In this document: one piece after another, positions 39,872 through 48,447 of the stretch
How positions within the stretch are numbered: the stretch's first letter is position 1
How the letters are laid out: each line of letters starts with the position of its first letter
From: Nannobrachium achirus
Lineage: Eukaryota > Chordata > Actinopteri > Myctophiformes > Myctophidae
Assembly (NCBI GenBank): GCA_963921795.1
Contig: OY997640.1
Coordinates: 9,660,737 to 9,724,736 of the forward strand
Length of the DNA: 64,000 nt
Direction of reading: 5' to 3'
Made by a program: the position numbers and the translations under genes
Notes under the pieces: model-generated
Databases searched by the model: none
Seen by the model: the letters and a program-made list of their open reading frames with translations, nothing else
Told to the model about the DNA's origin: nothing

Positions 39872-42220
39872 CTAGTCCAAAACAAAATCAAACTCATACT
39901 CCGAATCAGAATCAAACAGCTGAACAGGACTCAAAGCTGAGTAAGTCTGCAAGTTGCTGCGCTCAAAATTCAATCCTGACATATCGCAGCAACCTGAATT
40001 GTATGATCCAACTATGTTATTATGATAGCCATCGGGTAAGCCGGTAGACTCAACACCTCTGCTGCACATGACCATGTCCAAAGTCCTCGGACACTGGCCG
40101 GTTTCAAAACATTGCGATGACAGCTCGGGTTGCGGATAATTATGGGCTGCTGCTGTACCAAAAGTGTCAGTCACCGGATCACCCAAAGTGCTCATCAACC
40201 ATTCTGCATCGTCGAACATGTCTTTGACGATTTCAGGGGATAACTTTTCCCCGTATTGAGCCGCTACGTATTGAACCGTACCATAACATCTTGGGGTTCC
40301 GTCAACATCAGTTTCACGGAGAGACAATGGATCCTCGTGAACTGTAACACCGCTTAGGTTGTCCTGAAAACCTATTGGAGCCATTGAATCCAGCCGGTTG
40401 AAACCATTCGACCGGTCGAATTCGTTTACGTTCAGTTCGTTCTCGTGCAAAGGTGATTTTGCGACAGACACCGTTTTCTCTGACAGTGTATCATTGCCAG
40501 CTTCTGCTGCCACAGACGACCGCATTTCACTTTCGGACCATGTATGCTCTGCGTTCTGCGCAGGAAACGAGTCTGACGCTTGAAACTCGAAGGGCTCAGG
40601 TAGTGCCTCTGTAGTATTGGTCGGGGCAGCGGTGACTAACTCAGTCTCTTCTTGGACAGCCGAGAACGCAGTCATTGCTGGACTTGCGACTGTTGACGGT
40701 TTGAAACCATTCGACCGGTCGAATTCGTTTACGTTCAGTTCGTTCTCGTGCAAAGGTGATTTTGCGACAGACACCGTTTTCTCTGACAGTGTATCATTGC
40801 CAGCTTCTGCTGCCACAGACGACCGCATTTCACTTTCGGACCATGTATTATTGGTCGGGGCAGCGGTGACTAACTCAGTCTCTTCTTGGACAGCCGAGAA
40901 CGCAGTCATTGCTGGACTTGCGACTGTTGACGCAGTTACCGCAGGCAAAGTCCTTGGAGCTGGCATAGTTAGAAACGTGACAGAGACGGTAGTGCCGCGA
41001 ACTTTCATCCACATTGTGTGTGAATGCAGAGATTGTAGCTGCTCGTCAGTGAGCCTTATCATTGTCACAACATGTCCAGGAGTCGGTTGAAACGTATGTG
41101 CAAGTAGTGGTTGAGGAACAACGACCTGCTGTTGATTGTCAACGGCTTGTTGTTCTTGGTCAACAACTCTCTGTCGCTTGTCGGCAACAGCATTGTCCTC
41201 ATCGGCATCAGAAAGTGCCCTTTTTTTGCCTCTTCTCTTCAGAGAAAACAGTATTTCACTTCTTCTTTTCTGCTTATTTTCTGCTTCTTCTTCTTTTCTT
41301 GAACGGAGGATGCTCTCGATCACATCCAATGACGAAGATTTATTGTAGTTGTGCTCGTCGGCATCAAAAAGTGCCCTTTCATCGCCTCTTCTCTTCCTCT
41401 TCAGAGAAGACAGTCTTTCACTTCTTCTTTTTCTGCTTCTTTTCTGCTTCTTTTCTGAATCTTCTTCTTTTCTTGAACGGAGGATGCTCTCGATCACATC
41501 CAATGACGAAGATTTATTGTCGTTGTGCTCGTCGGCATCAAAAAGTGCCCTTTCATCGCCTCTTCTCTTCAGAGAAGACAGTCTTTCGCTTCTTCTTGGT
41601 CTGCTTCTTTTCTGCTTATTTTCTGCTTCTTCTTCTTTTCTTGAACGGAGGATGCTCTCGATCACATCCAATGATGAAGATTTATTGTAGTTGGTTATCA
41701 AAAACTCTGAGTTTGTTATTTCATCGAGTTTCTTGATCCAAAATATTTCAAATTCAGCCCTGGGATTGGTGCCTTTATACACTCCGCACGACTCTCGTCT
41801 GATAAACCCGAGAGCTTTAAACAGTGCAGTCACGGGGTAGATTCGCTTCGTGGTTTCACCCATATGCCTTGAGAGTGTCGTCAGAGTGAAGGGCCTTTTG
41901 CTTTTCAGTATAGTGTATGTGATCCACACGTTTTTTTTCCATTTGGCCGTTGCACCGATCGACCTGCTGTGCTTCTTAGGGGTGCGGTGAAGCCCAAACA
42001 AATTAAGTTCAGCAAGTTTGTCATATCCCTTTCTCAAGTGGTCTTTGTTGCCGTAACAGCCAATCTTTCTCCATCGTGCAACTGCTTGTACAAAGGTCTC
42101 GTCAACACCGATCTCATGGCCCAGTCGAAATAACTCTTCGAAAGCTTTTGAAAGAGAATTGATCTTCGTATTTGATATGTTTAGAATCAAGCGATCCACG
42201 TCCGACGAAGCCATCGTCAT
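39872..42220 (-). CDS. E2F/DP-like winged-helix protein with internal repeats
   Basis: Start taken at ATG 42220 (a second ATG two codons later; upstream ATG 42271 also in frame), 782 residues. Residues about 93-142 resemble the E2F/DP DNA-binding winged helix, notably KRIYPVTALFKALGFIRRE, which mirrors the family's RRIYD-x-NVL-x-GIGLI signature. Residues 173-337 hold three tandem copies of a 51-57-residue unit (SSSLDVIESILRSRKEE...RALFDADEHN), rich in Lys/Arg. Two further copies of an acidic Ser/Thr-rich unit (AFSAVQEETELVTAAPT ... NEFDRSNGF) lie at about 430-620. The extreme C-terminus is acidic and aromatic (LFDSDSEYEFDFVLD), like an activation or pocket-protein-binding tail. Probable nuclear transcription factor acting on cell-cycle genes; homology is inferred. 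Confidence 0.6.
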   Translation of the reverse strand: MTMASSDVDRLILNISNTKINSLSKAFEELFRLGHEIGVDETFVQAVARWRKIGCYGNKDHLRKGYDKLAELNLFGLHRTPKKHSRSIGATAKWKKNVWITYTILKSKRPFTLTTLSRHMGETTKRIYPVTALFKALGFIRRESCGVYKGTNPRAEFEIFWIKKLDEITNSEFLITNYNKSSSLDVIESILRSRKEEEAENKQKRSRPRRSERLSSLKRRGDERALFDADEHNDNKSSSLDVIESILRSRKEEDSEKKQKRSRKRRSERLSSLKRKRRGDERALFDADEHNYNKSSSLDVIESILRSRKEEEAENKQKRRSEILFSLKRRGKKRALSDADEDNAVADKRQRVVDQEQQAVDNQQQVVVPQPLLAHTFQPTPGHVVTMIRLTDEQLQSLHSHTMWMKVRGTTVSVTFLTMPAPRTLPAVTASTVASPAMTAFSAVQEETELVTAAPTNNTWSESEMRSSVAAEAGNDTLSEKTVSVAKSPLHENELNVNEFDRSNGFKPSTVASPAMTAFSAVQEETELVTAAPTNTTEALPEPFEFQASDSFPAQNAEHTWSESEMRSSVAAEAGNDTLSEKTVSVAKSPLHENELNVNEFDRSNGFNRLDSMAPIGFQDNLSGVTVHEDPLSLRETDVDGTPRCYGTVQYVAAQYGEKLSPEIVKDMFDDAEWLMSTLGDPVTDTFGTAAAHNYPQPELSSQCFETGQCPRTLDMVMCSRGVESTGLPDGYHNNIVGSYNSGCCDMSGLNFERSNLQTYSALSPVQLFDSDSEYEFDFVLD

Positions 42221-42354
42221 GCAATTAGACCTAGCGGAAAGTTCAGTTAGCAAAAGAGGTGAGTTCAGCATGAAGATTGAGGAGATCTGTTCATAAACGG
42301 AAACCGCGAAAGACTTATGTAGAAAAATCACTTGAGATCACACTAGCAACTTAG

Positions 42355-42720
42355 ACGGATTCTTTTCAATGAACACACAGCTGCAATTTGGACTGAGTTT
42401 TTTTAATAACAATTCTCAACAAAAACTAGGACGGATTTTTTTTAAAAAAGAACATCAAACAGATGTGATTTGGATGGACTTTGTTAAATGAGCAGAAACG
42501 TAGATGTAAATTGGAATGAGTTTTTTATATGAACAGAAACCACAGTTGCACTTTGGACTGAGTTTTTTTTAGATGGAGAAACATAGATGCATGTTGGAGA
42601 GAATTTGTTAAATGAGCAGAAACGTAGACGCAAATTAGATGGACTGTTTTATATGAACAGAAACCAAAGGTGCACTTTGGACTGAGTTCTAACCCTGTTA
42701 ACCACAGTTTGAACAACATG
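42355..42720. repeat. diverged repeat array (locus 3) between divergent genes
   Basis: Seven or so degenerate units of T-run, AACAGAAAC, GTAGATGCAAATT and TTGGACTGAGTTTTT. Related to the arrays at 8150-8340 and 23135-23520. It lies upstream of both the winged-helix gene (minus) and the secreted-protein gene (plus). Confidence 0.65.
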
Positions 42721-42857
42721 TGAAATATATAGGAAGTGAAAGCGGGTGGGATTCAGTTTAATAGCTCACATCACGAGAGTTACAATCACAAATCCTCTGT
42801 GTTACACAGCCAGAGGAACAGAGACTGAGCCTCTTTTTATTAGTATAAGATTATACA

Positions 42858-43505
42858 ATGTATCGGTTCATCGTGTTTGGTAGAACCATACTGTTTTTTG
42901 CTTTAGCTCTGTCCTGTTGCACTGATCCGAATGAAATTCTACAAAAAACTCTACAAAAAACTCTGCAATTCAACACCTTTGGGTACATTAGCTGGCCTCT
43001 GGACAACGATGAGGTTTCCTGGGTGAAACTTTCAGTTCAGCCCGATGGTAACTACACCGACATCCTGATTGTCAGCAGTGCCCGAGATCCTTTGCTACAA
43101 CAGCCAGCCTCTGCTTCAGTCCCAAACTTCATTGCCTCTGTCGCCGCTCCTCTTGTTTCCCACTCTGTCGATCAGAACAAGGCACAAGAATCAGTCGGCG
43201 CACAGCCTCAGGATGCAGCTGAAGAATTGAGTTCATTTCAGCATGCGCTGCATGCGCTGATCAAAATCTTCAGTGACATCATCCCCACTCTCGTCTCCGA
43301 CTATGTCGGCCAGAACATGGCACAAAAAGACTACTCTCAGTTGTGCGCACGGCGACAGTCGAGCAGGTTAATACCCTTCAAGACGGGAATCCCTTTTGCA
43401 GGGCCGTTTTTAGCTATAGGTGGCCGCCTCAGGCGCCATCCTAGAGGGAGCACCGAAACGGAGGGAGTGGACACAAAACTGCCGTGGAGTACAAGACCTT
43501 TTTAG
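42858..43505 (+). CDS. secreted-type unknown protein, C-terminus from transposon-like DNA
   Basis: 215 residues from ATG 42858; TATAAGATTATA lies just upstream. Signal peptide at about 1-22 (ILFFALALSCC). A short duplication (QKTLQKTLQ) follows, then an N-glycosylation site (NYT) and a helical Ala/Gln/Ser-rich stretch. From about residue 181 the coding sequence enters DNA that looks like a transposon terminus (CAGGGCCGTTTTTAGC at 43399), so the last 35 residues are probably acquired. Function unknown; an extracellular accessory role is likely. Confidence 0.5.
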   Translation: MYRFIVFGRTILFFALALSCCTDPNEILQKTLQKTLQFNTFGYISWPLDNDEVSWVKLSVQPDGNYTDILIVSSARDPLLQQPASASVPNFIASVAAPLVSHSVDQNKAQESVGAQPQDAAEELSSFQHALHALIKIFSDIIPTLVSDYVGQNMAQKDYSQLCARRQSSRLIPFKTGIPFAGPFLAIGGRLRRHPRGSTETEGVDTKLPWSTRPF

Positions 43506-43640
43506 TTTGTGTCATGTGCATGGGGCTAGAGAAAGCGCCTTGTGGCAAAATCTCACCAAGAAACAGTCAGCCGCCATGTTCGGTCTGCATGTGCACAAAG
43601 CAGCTCGGCGTCCGGAGGTTGCTTACTTGATCTGAGAGAC
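43399..43640 (+). mobile_element. transposon-like terminus
   Basis: CAGGGCCGTTTTTAGCTATAGGTGGCCGCC... is the kind of CAGGG(C/G)CGG-TTTAGC end seen in several host DNA-transposon families. I see no matching inverted end, so the extent is a guess. Confidence 0.35.
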
Positions 43641-44270
43641 TTCATAAAAAATGTCAAAAAAAAGCGTGAATATGGCATGTGAGTTTTTGTGAAGACGTTA
43701 CATTGATGCATTTTGCTTTCCCTGCATCAACCACACCGTGCACAACCTTGAGACACTTAACACCAAATGTAATTTGAGTGAACAATTTCTACAATAAACG
43801 GTTCCCTGTATGAGAAAATACAAATAAAAAACGTACACACTAATTTTGTGTCTGTTCTGCGTTTATCTATTTCTTGTTTTTTTTTTAATGTCTGACTTAG
43901 GGTTAGAGAAGGGGAGGCTCATGTAAACACGGGAGACTGTGGGAGAGTAGTGAGTTAGTGAGTGCAAGAGTGTTAAGAAACTCAGAGGAAACGGATGACT
44001 CCATCTACAATGGTTTTATTGTCAAAACTCGTTGTCAACAGTGTTACATATAACCAAACTAGTTTCAAGTAGCAGAATGTGAAAGGTTCAAGCAGCAGAA
44101 TGTGAATACATACATCATAAGTAGGTAAGTAGGAAACGCATCAGAATCTTTGGGGGGTAATTGTGTCACAGGTAAAGCATTTATTCGTTCCAACACATGA
44201 AAAGAAGCTCTACTGAGCGAGTGCCCTGCTGTGTTGAAGATGCGCACTGCGCTTGCAGATCAGAGCTCTC
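43641..44270. other. gene-free region
   Basis: AT-rich sequence with CAATAAACGG near 43793 and AAATAAAAAA near 43825 that could end the secreted-protein transcript. A short direct repeat of AGCAGAATGTGAA occurs at about 44072-44106. No supported ORF. Confidence 0.55.
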
Positions 44271-44271
44271 A

Positions 44272-44408
44272 ATGTTCTCAAATGATCATCTGCGCACAGT
44301 GTATTCTATGACTGATATAAAAATTAAATCTGAAATGTGTGTTGTGTGTGTGTGTGTGTGTGTGTCGCTGCACAAACTTGTTTTATTTCGGTCTGTTGAA
44401 CTAGTAAA
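44272..44408. repeat. partner block of the inverted repeat, with (GT)n tract
   Basis: 44272-44347 is the reverse complement of 38592-38668. It contains and is followed by a (GT)n tract (44338-44364). Lies downstream of the kelch gene. Confidence 0.7.
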
Positions 44409-44507
44409 TACCTGAGCCCGGTAGTGGTAAGAGTGGAACAAGGCGATCAAAAACAAAATAATGTATGTAAATGATGACACAACTGGGGAGAGGTAGAAAA
44501 GCAGGGT

Positions 44508-45581
44508 CTATGGGTGTAAAGTACTCATGGCTGCCAGTTCCGATCTGAGTTCACGCGGAAGTTCCAGCCAGTAAGCAAGTTCTAGACCATATTGAATAAC
44601 AGCTACCTTGCATAAAGTCCTCAAACTAGGGCTTAAATTCAAGATGAACACGTCAATGTTATCTATTCCATCGGTCAAGATGATGACACAATCTCTCACC
44701 AGGAAAGCCAACATCCCATAGCGATTTCGATATGGACTTTTTGTCCCCTCGGGCTCAACTTCCTTCCAGGTGCAGGTCTCTGGGTTGAATTTCCACAGGC
44801 AATATAGCGGTTCCAGGTTGCGGTTGTGACCACCAAATATGTACAGCTCTCCATTGTAGGCAAAGGCTGAATGGTTCCAGCGGCATTTTGGAGTCTGCAC
44901 GGAGGACTCGCTCCAGAGGTTGGTCGTGCTCCAGAGGTTGGTCGTTGTGTCAAACACTCTCACGCCATGGTGCGGGTCCTCACCTCTCCCCCCAAATACA
45001 AACATCTTTGTCCCGATAATAGTGGCAGAGTGACCTGATGTAGGAGGCACCCTGGGGCTTGTTGCGTTGATCAAAGACCAGGCCATCGTGCTGGTGTTCA
45101 AAGCGTAGATGTCATCGGTGTGACTGGAACTGCAGGGGGTGTATCCTCCGTGTATATACATGACTTCCCCCAAGGCGCAGGCTGAGTGCCAGTACCTCCC
45201 CTCCGGAGCGGACCCAGACACCTTGGGCTTGAACCATCTGCGGGTGTCCACATCAAATGCGTACAGATCGTTGCGACACTCATCATGTGAGTATCTTTCC
45301 CAAGGGGGTGACAAAACCTGGCCTCCCCAGAGGTAGACAGTGTGTCCTATCAGTACAGCTGTGTGGTGGTCGCGGCGGGAGGGAATGTCAGCCGGACTTC
45401 CTGCTGTCGCCGGGAGCATCGTCCAACTCAAGGACACCGTGTCGAAGACATGTACTTCGAGCTGGGCCCTAAAACGGCCCCCTTCGAAGCAGTACAACTT
45501 GTGTCCAACAGCCACGCAAGCATCAACTAGTGCTGTCGGAGCCTCTGGCTCTTCCTGCAGATGCACTGTCCAGAGTGACAT
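44508..45581 (-). CDS. KLHDC3-like kelch-repeat protein
   Basis: 357 residues from ATG 45581 (MSLWTVHL...). Five to six kelch repeats are visible (VYLWGG, MYIHGGY, MFVFGGR, LYIFGGH with paired Tyr/Trp), then a C-terminal LSPSLRTLCKVAVIQYGLE...LPRELRSELAAM segment. This matches animal KLHDC3 from the first residues to the C-terminus; the cellular protein is about 380 residues and is a substrate receptor of CUL2 ubiquitin ligases that reads C-terminal degrons. The C-terminal helical part, used for elongin/cullin contact in such receptors, is retained. One repeat carries a small TTNLWS duplication. Clearly captured from a host; likely redirects or blocks CUL2-dependent degradation. An inverted fragment lies at 37964. 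Confidence 0.85.
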   Translation of the reverse strand: MSLWTVHLQEEPEAPTALVDACVAVGHKLYCFEGGRFRAQLEVHVFDTVSLSWTMLPATAGSPADIPSRRDHHTAVLIGHTVYLWGGQVLSPPWERYSHDECRNDLYAFDVDTRRWFKPKVSGSAPEGRYWHSACALGEVMYIHGGYTPCSSSHTDDIYALNTSTMAWSLINATSPRVPPTSGHSATIIGTKMFVFGGRGEDPHHGVRVFDTTTNLWSTTNLWSESSVQTPKCRWNHSAFAYNGELYIFGGHNRNLEPLYCLWKFNPETCTWKEVEPEGTKSPYRNRYGMLAFLVRDCVIILTDGIDNIDVFILNLSPSLRTLCKVAVIQYGLELAYWLELPRELRSELAAMSTLHP

Positions 45582-45905
45582 TTCTATCACCGCGATGGAT
45601 GCGATGAGCCTGAAACTGACAGCTCGTAGGTCGTGGCAACTAGACTAACTTAGGACTCACTGAGGGTAATTCAGACCAGCTCTCTGGCAACTGTCAAATC
45701 AAGGCCTGGCTAGCTTCTCCTCGCCTGGGGTAAGCGGTGACTGGTCGCTGGGTCCGACCTGTTGAAACTATATGGCGTAGTGTGGAAGACGGGCTTATAG
45801 AAAGCTAAATCTCAGCTTGAAGGTAGGCTGGGATATTCTTAGTGTTTTTTTTTGTATTCTTTTTTTTAAATCATTTTCTTCTCCTTCCTCTGCTCCACTT
45901 CCATT
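45582..45905. other. gene-free region upstream of kelch gene
   Basis: GC-balanced sequence between two same-strand genes, then T-rich. A TTTTTTTAAATCATT run near 45860 is just after the stop of the glycosyltransferase-like gene read on the minus strand. The kelch promoter should be here. No ORF supported. Confidence 0.5.
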
Positions 45906-47096
45906 TTACTCTCCATCAATCTCCAAGTTTCCTTCTAGTTTTGACAGTGGAGCATCAAACTCCCTGAACCTGCTGGTCTCACTCTCTCTCTCGCGTGTTA
46001 TGTGCCTCAGATAGGGGTGCAGCTGAAGGCAGATGAGAGTGTGGTTTTCTATATAGAATGGGTCGCTGCTGTTCATAGGGCAACCAATTAAGTCGTGCAC
46101 CAGGTCGTGAGGCCCAACCATTTCCTTAAACGCGCCGACGGACTCGTAACCGACGAGTATCACAGTCCATTTCCCGTGGCACAGCGAGGATGTGTAGTAT
46201 TTGCCCATGGACTGGTAGAGGGCGATGTTGGCGTGGGCCTCTCCAGACAGGACGTACTCGACGCTCTGCTCGGGGCCCGCGTTGAACCTGGCCGAGTGCG
46301 CTCCCACCCTCTCTCTTTTCGTGCCATCGGGGGCGTCGCCCAGCAGGTTCAACGTGAACACTGCGCACTCCACCGAGTAGCTGCACATGCCATTCTTAGC
46401 CACCACCTCAGGTATCTTGCCCTTGAAGAACGTCACGTCCGTGTCTGCGTACATGATGGCGTTGCCTCCGTTGGTGTACAGGAACCACGCGTACTTGAAT
46501 TTGCCAGAGCGCAGGGCGGCCACCTTGGCCTCGTGCACCACCGCTTGCGCGTTTCTGATCACCATGTAGCGCATCTTGGTCAGCAAGTGTTCGGGCTTCA
46601 TCTTTGCGTACTCTTTGGCCGAGATGCTGTCGATTTCTTCCAGGCAAAGCACCACCACGTTGCTGTGTTCCTGAAACTCATACAGCGTCCTCTCCACCTC
46701 CTCGGGGGTCATAGTCAGCTTGCTGAAGACAATCAGGACGGGGATCTTATGCTTCTCCAGCATGCTGGCCTGCATCTTGATCTTGTTCACGAGGTCTGGG
46801 CGGTGACAATTGATGACATTGCTGCCATTCGGGATCCCCGTGCCTCTGATGGCAACCCAGGTGTGGAAGACCAGATTGGTTTTCAAGAGCATGTAGCTCT
46901 TGTCCAGCGTGAACCCCGAGAACTGCTTAGAGAGAAAGGTTTCGATTTTGTCCATAACGTTGCTCTGGTCATAGCTGGAGGGGTCTCTGATTTGCTCGGA
47001 GGGGCTGACGATTTGCTTGGAGGGGCTGATGATCTGCTCGGAGGGCCTGGCGATTTGCTTGCTGTGCAAGCAGCAATCAGTTTCGTAACCTGCCAT
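45906..47096 (-). CDS. glycosyltransferase-like protein with DxD motif
   Basis: 396 residues. The N-terminal 40 residues contain four short tandem repeats of the type (S/R)PS(E/K)QI. The body contains KYAWFLYTNGGNAIMYADTDVTF near residues 205-225; a hydrophobic strand ending in DTD followed by Val and aromatic residues is the metal- and nucleotide-sugar-binding motif of GT-A glycosyltransferases. No signal anchor is visible at the N-terminus, unusual for a Golgi enzyme. Third-position G/C is clearly higher than in neighbouring viral genes, which suggests recent acquisition. Substrate unknown; it might modify a host protein or sugar in the cytosol. Confidence 0.55.
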   Translation of the reverse strand: MAGYETDCCLHSKQIARPSEQIISPSKQIVSPSEQIRDPSSYDQSNVMDKIETFLSKQFSGFTLDKSYMLLKTNLVFHTWVAIRGTGIPNGSNVINCHRPDLVNKIKMQASMLEKHKIPVLIVFSKLTMTPEEVERTLYEFQEHSNVVVLCLEEIDSISAKEYAKMKPEHLLTKMRYMVIRNAQAVVHEAKVAALRSGKFKYAWFLYTNGGNAIMYADTDVTFFKGKIPEVVAKNGMCSYSVECAVFTLNLLGDAPDGTKRERVGAHSARFNAGPEQSVEYVLSGEAHANIALYQSMGKYYTSSLCHGKWTVILVGYESVGAFKEMVGPHDLVHDLIGCPMNSSDPFYIENHTLICLQLHPYLRHITRERESETSRFREFDAPLSKLEGNLEIDGE

Positions 47097-47171
47097 GAGC
47101 TGCTGTGCACGCGCAGATAGGAGTGTGGCAGGGGCTAGCTCTCCAGGCCTTTTATTAACAGAAGGAAGGAC

Positions 47172-47270
47172 CTACAAGCTCGCAGCGCGGCACTCGTCGT
47201 CGCACTGTGAGCTTGTAGATCTGCTATTTTTCAATAGTTGAAGCACAAAATATGTCTACCCGTTCTGAAT
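47172..47270. repeat. hairpin element copy 6, inverted
   Basis: Same element as in the RING introns, in opposite orientation: CCTACAAGCT arm, GCGCGGCAC loop region, GAGCTTGTAGATCTGCTATT arm, then the complement of the CATTCAGAACGGG end. It is just upstream of the glycosyltransferase-like gene. Confidence 0.75.
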
Positions 47271-47379
47271 AGCTTAACAGAATTAATAAAAATAGTAATA
47301 ATAAAAAAAAGAATGCACCAACAAAACTGTACCAGAGACACATCTTAATTTTCAGGACTTTTAACAGGGACACAACTCA

Positions 47380-47910
47380 GAAATCATAAGCCGGGTCCTC
47401 ATGACCGAACTGCTTCATGCACAGGCCAACCACTACTGGGGTGTCGTCCTTGAATTTCCTTATGAGCAATCTGGCCACTTTTCACCTGGTGCGGCCTGAG
47501 GTCCTCCTGCTACTGAACTCCTCCTTTCAGTCCTCATCGGGAACAAAAAAGGCTTCAGTGTCTTTGTAAGAAAGTTTTTTTTTTACTAAAACCTTGAGAG
47601 GATTTTTGTGGGAAAAAAAATAGAAGTTTTTTATAGAAAAAACTGAGAGTTTTTTTTTTATGGGAGCTCCACATCTTGCAGATTCATTTCCTTGAGTTTG
47701 CTCAGAACATGTCCCTGAGTACCTCTGCCAGCTCAGAAACATGTCCCTGAGTACGTCCGCCAGCTCAGGGTAGGGTTGGATGGCGTGAACCAGAAACATA
47801 TTTTTAGCATGTATTTAGGTATCTTATTCTTCCTCTTGGGTAGGAAATTTGCAGTATTCTCCATCAGAACCTCAGGTGCCTCAGGCTTAGAAACTGACAC
47901 TGCCATGGCT
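47380..47910 (-). pseudogene. decayed gene remains
   Basis: On the minus strand a TATATAAG box (about 47955) precedes an ATG near 47906. Protein-like codons follow (MAVSVSKPEAPEVL...), then a frame change near 47800 and a duplicated 33-base segment encoding ELADVLRDMF / ELAEVLRDMF-type words. An AT-rich patch of GAGAGTTTTTTT units (47570-47660) interrupts, and then a coding-like end (KFKDDTPVVVGLCMKQF) with an in-frame stop upstream. This looks like one captured gene broken by frameshifts and repeat insertion. Family not recognised. Confidence 0.4.
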
Positions 47911-47959
47911 TATGTTTGATGAGTGACAGCTATTGAACTAAAAACAATGAGCCCCCTTA

Positions 47960-48210
47960 TATACCAGTTGAGGAAATCTTCACCCCTTTCACCTCTCTCG
48001 CCTTGAGCTCTTCCAGCTTTAGTTCGAGTTTCCCTGTGTGATGCGCAGCTTAGGTAGCGTAGAGGGGATACAGGGCTTGCAGTTGTCAAAGTCGAGGTCC
48101 TTGGTGGAATTAAGCTCTACTTCTTTGGTAGTGACATAAGCATCCCAAGCGTTTGTGACGCTCAACTGACATGCGATGTATACTGTTCCCTCGGGGTAGT
48201 ACATGGAACA
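47960..48210 (-). pseudogene. second coding-like relic
   Basis: A minus-strand stretch of about 60 codons ([16 protein letters not shown]...) ends at 48019, and an overlapping frame continues with KLELKLEELKAREVKGVK. The pattern suggests an old coding region with a frameshift, placed between the CA tract and the decayed gene. It does not look like the missing part of the terminase. Confidence 0.35.
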
Positions 48211-48256
48211 CGAATGGACACATCAAACATATACAACGGTACACAGAACACAGATA

Positions 48257-48257
<1 letters not shown>

Positions 48258-48320
<63 letters not shown>

Positions 48321-48355
48321 CACACACACGCACACACACGCACACGCACGCACAC

Positions 48356-48391
<36 letters not shown>
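48258..48391. repeat. (CA)n microsatellite in terminase intron
   Basis: About 67 CA units with CG interruptions, beginning after ACAGAACACAGATAG. It lies 56 bases past the exon donor, inside the intron. Confidence 0.9.
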
Positions 48392-48393
<2 letters not shown>

Positions 48394-48447
48394 CATGCAA
48401 CATAAACAGCACACTGAGAAGGAAATTGATTGTCGTATAATACTTAC

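Noticed and set aside
46095..47120. 341-codon plus-strand ORF rich in His, Val and Leu
   Set aside because: Antisense to the glycosyltransferase-like gene; stop-free because of high third-position G+C.
48019..48204. Candidate second exon of the terminase
   Set aside because: No Walker B-type acidic strand or nuclease residues and no strong phase-0 acceptor; the text looks like a different, decayed gene.
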